Origin: Lucifuga dentata
Lineage: Eukaryota; Chordata; Actinopteri; Ophidiiformes; Bythitidae
Length of the DNA stretch: 64,000 bases
Direction of reading: 5' to 3'
Assembly: GCA_014773175.1 (NCBI GenBank)
Contig: VXCM01000287.1
Span: 53,056-117,055, forward strand
Shown here: positions 57,176 to 64,000 of the stretch, in pieces
Numbering within the stretch: the first letter of the stretch is position 1
How the letters are laid out: each line of letters begins with the position of its first letter
Notes under the pieces: generated by a model
What the model was told of the DNA's origin: nothing
What the model saw: the letters and a program-made list of their open reading frames with translations, nothing else
The model's database searches: none
Translations under genes and position numbers: made by a program

Positions 57176-58630
57176 AAACATGACGTAATAACGGCAGGTT
57201 GCAGAGGCCGCTTTGGAGGGTAGATTGTGATTTTTTGAAACAACGCAGAGTTTGTGTGATGTAAACGCGATTGGCCAAGCGAAGAGGTATGCAGAGATAC
57301 AGAGGAAAGCAACAAGTAACAGCAATTCCTCCTCTTCATTAATCAACAGCAACTCTCTCGTCACTGCCTCCATGTTTGTTGCGGGTGACTGAAGCAGAAA
57401 CTATTTCTGTTTCGCTGGGTTAGTTTTTGTGTTTTGGGGAGGTTAACCAACCGTTGTTAACCTGCAGCGCCACCGTTGAAGTGTGCGGTCGTCCTGAATG
57501 CGTGAGAAGCATGAAGGCCAGGACGCTCAGATGGTCCGCTTTGGAGACGTCTGCATTTCTGACCACCGTGTTAAACCATAAACCATGTTTTATACCGCCC
57601 CACCCTACAGCAAATACTTATTTTCAATTATGGAAGAAATGCAATGTTTCCTGGGCGCTCTTGTGTGTTAACATTTATTATAACTTTCTTTATTATAACA
57701 TTCTGGTTTGGTTTACTAGAACATTCCCAAGTTTCCAAGTTTCTTTATAAAGCAATTCAGAAAAACCTGGGAACATTCTCTTGGACCCCTAACGTTCCTG
57801 TAACCTTAAGAAAACATTTGTCAACCAAAAATTGTTAGCTGAATTTGTTTGTGTTTTCCTCACTTTGAGTAAAAACTGTCATACAACACGTGAACGTCAG
57901 ATTCCTTCCATGTGTAATAAAATCAGACTGTAGGCGTGTTTGGTTTGTATTTATGTCCACATGGAGACTTTCTGGGATTTTGGCCATTAAACACACAGTT
58001 AACATTCCTTACAATTTATGATAAAATAATAAACTTTCCCAGAGGTAGTTTTTAGGCTCATATTTTTGGTATTTCACGACATTAACCCTCTGAAGTCTAA
58101 AGTCATTTTTACAGTTTTGCATTTCATTGAAGTTTTCTTTCATTTGTCAAATTAAAAAGCTGCACTGTAAAAATTAGATGTTTTGGCTTGTGGACATGTC
58201 TGATAAACCTGTAAACAATAAATAAATAAAGCTCTTTGTTTGTTTGCAGAGCGAGCACGAGGACATGAATTTACTTTGATATTTTTAATGTACTTCATCT
58301 TTTCCGAGTGTTGAAGAGCTACAGTGCTGCTTTTAATAATGAGATGATTAAGGTGATAAAAATAATCTCCATGCTCTCCTTCCCACCGAGTCAGAACATC
58401 AACACCGTACCTCGCTCCGCCTGCAATTTCCATGGCAACAATCATCAACAAACATACACACGCTCTTCTCAAGTGCTGTTTCCTGTAGATTCATCAAATG
58501 ATTATTTTGTCGAGCATTCAACAGTTGCAGCTTGCATTAGGTTTAGACTCACGGAGCTGAAGATATAGTCTGTTTGATATCATTTAAACCGTTCAGACCT
58601 CTTTATTCATTGGGATTTTTAGGTTTTAAT
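57176..58630. other. Intergenic DNA, no gene seen
   Basis: The frame at 57427-57750 (107 codons) has no recognisable motif and poor codon structure. The AT-rich remainder is featureless. Confidence 0.4.
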
Positions 58631-58633
58631 TTT

Positions 58634-58635
<2 letters not shown>

Positions 58636-58685
<50 letters not shown>

Positions 58686-58687
58686 NT

Positions 58688-58760
<73 letters not shown>

Positions 58761-58768
58761 TGTGTGTG
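58636..58768. repeat. (GT)n(GA)n repeat duplicated around one N
   Basis: The GT-to-GA transition occurs twice with N at 58686 between, then a further GA run. Part of it is probably an assembly duplicate. Confidence 0.8.
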
Positions 58769-59186
58769 TTTCTAATCAGACTAAATCAGACTAATTACAG
58801 AGCTGCAAAGTGTTAATTGGAGTTCCTCCAGGAGTTGGTTGTAGGATGAAGTTTGTTTCAGCACCAGGTCACTGGGAGGCATGTGCACACATGCATACGT
58901 GTGCACGAGTGCATGTGTTGTTGCATTTTGTGTGCTGATGCAACAGCCAAAAAGAAGAGTGTGATATCTTACCCCAAAGTCTTTCACTCTCTTTCTCTTT
59001 TTCTGAGAGCTTGATCATGGCAGAGCATAGAAAGGAAAAACTGCTGAAAAAGCAGGAGGTGAAGGTGTGTGTGAGAGAAAGTNGGGGGGCAGATGGAAGT
59101 TGAGGAGTTGTACCTTTAACTCTAAACTCTCTGTGAACCACAGAAACTATGAGATCTGGGAGACTGAATTCACCAATGAGCCATGG

Positions 59187-59224
<38 letters not shown>

Positions 59225-59269
59225 ACAGAGAGAGAGAGAGAGCGTGCTGTGAGCCTGCAGTAAGTCAGT

Positions 59270-59361
59270 GAGTGTACTGTACAGCAAATGTATACTTTTA
59301 TCTAACAAACTTATCACATTAACAGTCAACAAGCCCAAGTGTTTACTTTGCGCGTGCGCGC

Positions 59362-59415
<54 letters not shown>

Positions 59416-59425
59416 CTAAGGTAGG
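59270..59425. repeat. Segment duplicated at 61155-61310, left copy
   Basis: TAACAAACTTATCACATTAA, CAGTCAACAAGCC, a GCGCGTGCGCGCGTATGTG block, (GT)n and TTTCTAAGGTAGGAG occur here. The same order recurs 1.9 kb downstream. Confidence 0.6.
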
Positions 59426-59469
59426 AGCAGGTCTTTATTTGGCAGCTCACAAGTATTTATTCTTGATAT

Positions 59470-59710
59470 TCAAGTCCTAGATCAAGCCCAATGCTCAACT
59501 CCAAGTCATGCAGAGTCAAATCCTAAAACAAGACAACCAAGTCCCAAGTTAAGTTTCAAGTCAAATCACAAATACAAACGTGCAAGTCAAGTCTCAAGCC
59601 AAGTTAGTCAAGTTCCAGGTCAAGTCGGGAGACAAGACTCCAAGTCAAGTTTTGAGTTAAATCACAAAGTGGAGTCACAAGTGCAGATCCACGTCAAGAC
59701 ATGAAAGTCT
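59470..59710. repeat. AAGTCAAGTC degenerate minisatellite, array 1
   Basis: At least 15 variants of CAAGTCAAGTC (CCAAGTCCCAAGTTAAG, CAAGTCAAGTCTCAAGCCAAG). The same repeat type is at 61485-61630. Confidence 0.75.
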
Positions 59711-60248
59711 CAAAGTCCGCCATAATGAGCTTTGGGTTTCTTCCATGAGTCCTTATACATTTTTCACCAAACACAAGATAAACTTTCTTAGCTAATTGTT
59801 AACTTGCCTTTTAACACAAAACTGTTTCTGTGTAGCCTCAACGTCTGTCCAGGTGGTTTTGTCACATACTGTCCACTTTTCCTGCAAGTTACAGCTTTTT
59901 TTTATTTTTTTTTTTTTTTTNTTTTTTTTTTTTTTTATTTATTTTTTTTTAGTTTGTGAGAGAATAGTCTTTGTATGCTAACAGATTTTTTGGTAGCATG
60001 TTTCTGCTGCTCACCAACCCTGGAAAAATGAGGAAAAAAAAAAATCACCAGCCAATCAGATAATGAATACCACTCCTCCCTGCTGTCACGCTGTTGGATC
60101 TTGAATGTGTGTCACCATTCTAAAGAGCTGGGAAAATACTAAGGATATTATTTTCTGCTGTAACTTGTTACCGATAACCTGTAAATAAGTTCCTGCTTCA
60201 CTTTTGTTTGCATATTGCTTACAAATGAACACATAAGGTTTGTTTTTC
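59711..60248. other. Intergenic DNA with poly-T and an N
   Basis: T run at about 59898-59949 with N at 59921. No gene. Confidence 0.5.
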
Positions 60249-60252
60249 TTAA

Positions 60253-60843
60253 AGGACCATACCGGCCATTTTGCATGTTTAAGCCTAATGTTTTCAATTT
60301 TCATACATGTTACGTTACTGACAATCATTTCCCAAAGGATAAAACTGTATTTCAGATTTCCTGATATTTTGCAAAAGCTCAATCTTTCAAAATCAAATAT
60401 TCAAGCAACACACCCACCTTAAAAAAAATCAGTGTTGCGCCTGCTAATACATAGCCTTATGAAGTCATGGTTGTTTAAATTTTTCATTAAACACAAGTCT
60501 TCTTTTGGGACTATATTCCCCGGTGGATGCACCACTAGGAAGCATTTTCAGATCACTATGCACTTTTTGTTGTGCTTAAATGCTAAAATTATGTAACTTT
60601 AGAAAAAACCTGAATACACGCCTTGTTTGCAATGATGGATTAGCTATCCCAAGAACATTTCAAGTATCAACAAATTGATTTTAATAGTGTACCAGAATGA
60701 AACTGAAACCAATGGCGGTCTGGAAGGTAGGAAAACATTTTTAATTTGCCGTTCCAGAAGTATGCTTTGGGAAATGATTGTAAGTAATGTGTATGCAAAT
60801 TGAATATATTAGGCTCAAAATGCAAAATGGCCGGTATGGCCCT
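60253..60843 (+). mobile_element. TTAA-flanked MITE family, copy 2 (both ends intact)
   Basis: AGGACCATACCGGCCATTTT at the left is matched by AAAATGGCCGGTATGGCCCT at the right, each bordered by TTAA (60249-60252 and 60844-60847). It is 591 bp long and non-coding. Its interior matches 19751-20262 (CAAAATCAAATATTCA, GGGACTATATT, CTGAAACCAATGGC). Confidence 0.8.
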
Positions 60844-61154
60844 TTAAACCTCCTGTCATCTTCTTCCAATTCTGAACAATAACTGGCATTTTGGAACATT
60901 TTGTGACAAACTTTCCGCTGCTGCAACCGCCAATCAAAAAGCAAATATGATTTTCTTTATACTGTACAACAAACTTATTAATGCTGTCACATGTTTGCAT
61001 ACGTGCATACTGATTTATCTGTGTGTGTGTGTGTGTGTGTGTGGTGCATACAATATGATTATAAAGGATGTGTGTTTGCATACGTGCCCATAACCTGTAC
61101 GTGCATGTGTACATTATGTGTGTATTGTGCGGCTACAATATGTGACAGTATAAC

Positions 61155-61310
61155 TGTTTGAGTGTAAATACTAAATATATCTTAATGTAACAAACTTATC
61201 AGACTGACATTCAGCAAGCCTTGGAATGTGTGTGTGTGTGCGCGCGCATGTATCGCCAAGCATAGATGTTGTAAGATATGGGTTTGTTTTTCTAAGGTGG
61301 GAGTGTGTGA
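61155..61310. repeat. Segment duplicated from 59270-59425, right copy
   Basis: TAACAAACTTATCAGACTGA, CATTCAGCAAGCC, GTGTGCGCGCGCATGTATC and TTTCTAAGGTGGGAG in the same order as the left copy. Confidence 0.6.
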
Positions 61311-61484
61311 GAGAGTGATGAATAGATAACACGGCGTGAAGAGGAGGAGGAGAGGAGGCGTTCTTACTATGAACACTGGCAGGCACCATCTCGAGTTGTC
61401 ATGACACGAATGCCTGCAGGTTGTAACCATGAGAACCTTTACCATCGCCGCCTTCTCCCTTACAGCACGGACCCAAGAATGTTC

Positions 61485-61630
61485 AGATGTCGGGTCCCAA
61501 GTCAAGCCGGGCAAGTCCCAACTCAACTCATGAGTCGAAGCAGTCAAGTAAAGCAAGTCTCAAGTCAAGTCCCAAGTTCAGAAAGGCAAGTCCCGAGTCA
61601 AGTCCCATGTTAAGACAGGCAAGTTCTACA
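61485..61630. repeat. AAGTCAAGTC degenerate minisatellite, array 2
   Basis: About ten variants of CAAGTCAAGTCCC, directly followed by the next TTAA MITE. Confidence 0.75.
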
Positions 61631-61634
61631 TTAA

Positions 61635-62481
61635 AGGACCATAAAGGACAGAAGATTTTGCATGTTTGAGCCCAATAAATACAACAGCATACACATTACA
61701 TGACTGCCGACCATTTTGGAAAAAATGGAAATGGTAAATATTAGGTTATTTTTCCTACCTTCCAGACTGCCATTGGCTTCAATTCATTCCAGTACATTAT
61801 TAAAAAAAAAAAAAAAAAAAAATCCATTCACAATGAACAAAACATCTTTTAATTTTTTGTGTGGACGTAACATAATTTTAGCATTTCAACATGGGTTCTC
61901 AACATAGAGCTGCACAGAAGAAAATGTTCACCAGAGATTATAGTCCCAGGAAGAGGTAGATAGTAACTTGTTGCATTTACTCCGTTACATTTACTTAAGT
62001 AACTTTTTTCACAAAATTGTACTTTACTGAGTAGTTTTATTGCAGAATACTTTTAACTCATACTTGAGTATTTTTATGAAGAAAAAACTATACTTTTACT
62101 CCATTACACTTGGCCGCACTCTTTACGTTACTTTTTTATTAGCTGCAAGACATCACTCTGACCCAATGATTCAAAATTGCAATCACATTCAGCGTCTCTA
62201 TGACAACGATGGGTTGACATGGCATTGGGCTTAGTGACATTTGATAGGTGGGCTGGCCAGTGTCCTTTGTGCTGCAAAATATAATATTAATTAAAATTAA
62301 CTTAAACTAAGCAAAGACAGTTTTTTTTTTTCATAATTTTTTTGGTGCTTAGACAAAAAATGGATTCTAAAAAGAGAAAGGGTGGCACGGAGAAACAGCG
62401 GACAATTACGGAGTTATTTGTCACCGGCATCATTGGAATTTTCATCTGTTGGCTCAAATGCAAAATCACCAGTATGGTCCT
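61635..62481. mobile_element. TTAA-flanked MITE, copy 3, with nested hAT fragment
   Basis: Ends AGGACCATAAAGGAC and CACCAGTATGGTCCT, bordered by TTAA at 61631-61634 and 62482-62485. The left ~320 bp read as the reverse of copy 1 (TATAGTCCCAGGAAGAGG). The middle, about 61958-62440, is unrelated hAT sequence. Much of the original interior is missing on the right. Confidence 0.7.
61958..62440 (+). mobile_element. hAT transposon fragment with start of a transposase
   Basis: ACTCCGTTACATTTACTTAAG and TACTTTTACTCCATTACACT are hAT-like subterminal sequence. The ATG at about 62360 opens DSKKRKGGTEKQRTITELF, which resembles the N-terminus of hAT/ZBED transposases as remembered. It stops after about 25 codons. 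62125-62255 is also an inverted match to copies A and B at 31.8 and 56.0 kb. Confidence 0.55.
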
Positions 62482-62485
62482 TTAA

Positions 62486-62787
62486 GTTCCAGGATAAGAC
62501 AAGCAACTTCCGAATTGTTAACCTTTGCTTTGCTAACTAAATACTTTATACAGTAAGACTATAATTATTACTTAAATAATTGTGTGTCTTGGTTTTTGAC
62601 GGGGGTGNAGACCTGGTTCGGGTCTGGCTGGGTCCTCTGGGTTCAGCAGTGAGGAGGTCCTGTAGGAGGTGCAGGGGGAGTAGTTTTGATTCTGTATTTG
62701 TTTCCTTGGCAGAGTTTTTTCTGACCCCCCAGTTTGTTCATGATAACATATGGTGCCCCTGAGTCTGACCAACACACACACACACAT

Positions 62788-62834
<47 letters not shown>

Positions 62835-62993
62835 CTCGTGCTATTTTTATTGTAGAGTGTATCTGGCGCATGGCCACATGTTCTCCAACTGTAAACAATA
62901 AGAGCCTTCAGCACGCAAACACACACACACACACTTTTTAATTCTATCTATTTATTAAAAATGCATGCAGATTGTGTGAATGCAAACTTGCTA

Positions 62994-63032
<39 letters not shown>

Positions 63033-63780
63033 GTGTGTGTTGAAAGAAATGAGGTCAAACTGGACTTTGAGGCTATTTCCTGATAATATTTAACTGACTC
63101 TGACAGGCTGAATGTTTTAACCCTTTGTGTTTCCTAACCTGTGTTTCAGACGTGACTCAGGTTCGGATGTTTCCGGGCTTTAACTCATCCTGCTGTGTGA
63201 GTCTGACAGACGGTGAAAACCAGAAGTGAAAGCAGTCGGCTGCTTACTGTGTTTTACTGTTTCCACAGTAAGCACTTTGATATGAGAGTCACATATTCAC
63301 CAAACATCTTAAGGCTTAAGTCTTCTTTAAAAAAAAAAAAAGAAATGTCTTTCTTCCTCCTTTTTTAGCATGTTGTGACTGCATACTCCTTTCCTTTGAA
63401 TATTTCTTTATATGTTTTGGGGGTCATTGTTTTGTCAAGCAAAACTCTGTTCTTGATGTGAAAGGCTGCATTAACGGGGCGTGATTTCGCAAAATATTAT
63501 TCATGTGTGAAATATTCACACATATTTGCATCTGAATGGCTTTAATTGGAGTGTATGAATGGGAAAAGGGTGTTTGTAGTTTGTGGGGTTTGACCTGACA
63601 TGCTAGTAATAGCTACTGTATGCATTTTAAAAGCGAAGCTGAGGCTGTGCAGCTTTTGTTGATTTGCTCCAAAATTCAAGAGTTTCCAGCAGCTTATAAA
63701 ATGATTCATCACAGAAACACAGCAACACTCAAACAATCTCTCCTTCAACCATCATCCACACATCATACATGCAGCTCACG
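62486..63780. other. Intergenic DNA with (CA)n and (GT)n microsatellites
   Basis: (CA)n at 62771-62832 and (GT)n at 62998-63030, with N at 62608. No gene was found. The frames are repeat translations. Confidence 0.5.
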
Positions 63781-63784
63781 TCCT

Positions 63785-64000
63785 GTTGAACTATAACTAA
63801 CAGGAGGTTTGAGTAATTGTTAAAATGCCCTAAGGGGGAGGGGACTCCTTGGGGAGTCTTGGTGGGGGGGTCTGTGTGTGTGTCTGGCTTCGGGTGTCTG
63901 GGTTCCGCCCCTCGCCTGGGCGCCGGGTCACGCCCTCACCAGCTTAGCAGGCCATGCTCATGTGCGGGGCACGGGTGGTCAGCCTTGGCCCCTCATGCCC
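63785..64000. repeat. GC-rich dispersed-repeat-like sequence at the window edge
   Basis: An abrupt change to GC-rich sequence (GGGGGAGGGGACTCCTTGGG, CCGCCCCTCGCCTGGGCGCC) unlike its flank suggests the start of a mobile element that continues beyond the window. No identifiable ORF. Confidence 0.4.

Noticed and set aside
1..64000. tRNA, rRNA, snRNA or microRNA genes
   Set aside because: No convincing A/B-box pair, rRNA core or well-formed precursor hairpin was found by eye; short or diverged ones could be missed without a covariance-model search.

Overview
The window is vertebrate nuclear DNA, almost certainly from a ray-finned (teleost) fish. It has low gene density, AT-rich spacers, very abundant CA/GT and CT/GA microsatellites, many short inverted-repeat DNA transposons (hAT, Tc1, TTAA-flanked and foldback types) and LINE remnants of the L2, Tx1/L1 and RTE/Rex3 kinds common in fish. 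Two intact genes are present, both bZIP transcription factors of the C/EBP family: cebpg (minus strand, coding exon 7490-7978) and cebpa (plus strand, 12700-13581). Their divergent adjacency matches the CEBPA-CEBPG pair conserved in vertebrates. No prokaryotic, organellar or obvious viral genes were seen.

Layout. 1-5.6 kb: mobile-element debris (a foldback element, a GGGCC-ended MITE, a minisatellite). 5.6-6.5 kb: 5'-truncated L2-like LINE. 6.5-9.4 kb: cebpg with its 3' UTR, coding exon, intron, predicted noncoding first exon and a CpG-rich promoter. 9.4-12.4 kb: AT-rich spacer. 12.4-15.9 kb: cebpa with a (TG)n(CG)n tract, TATA box, a five-codon uORF, a single coding exon and candidate poly(A) signals. 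16-64 kb: about 48 kb without an intact gene. It holds a frameshifted copy of an unrecognised protein family inside AT-rich tandem repeats (24.0-27.0 kb), a solo LTR (30.4-31.1 kb), an intact-ended 850-bp hAT MITE with an 8-bp target duplication (50.8-51.6 kb), a Tc1 remnant, several minisatellites, and patches of non-repetitive sequence that could be cis-regulatory elements for cebpa.

The two genes work together: C/EBP-gamma lacks a strong activation domain and heterodimerises with other C/EBP and ATF proteins, while C/EBP-alpha is a potent activator of myeloid, hepatic and adipose differentiation. The clearest functional signal is the cebpa leader. The first AUG of the predicted mRNA opens a 5-codon uORF that ends 7 nt before the main AUG, the same geometry as in mammals, where it controls the p42/p30 isoform ratio.

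The assembly contains many single-N joins. At least six of these separate exact 61-66 bp direct copies, which look like unmerged contig overlaps and should not be read as biology.
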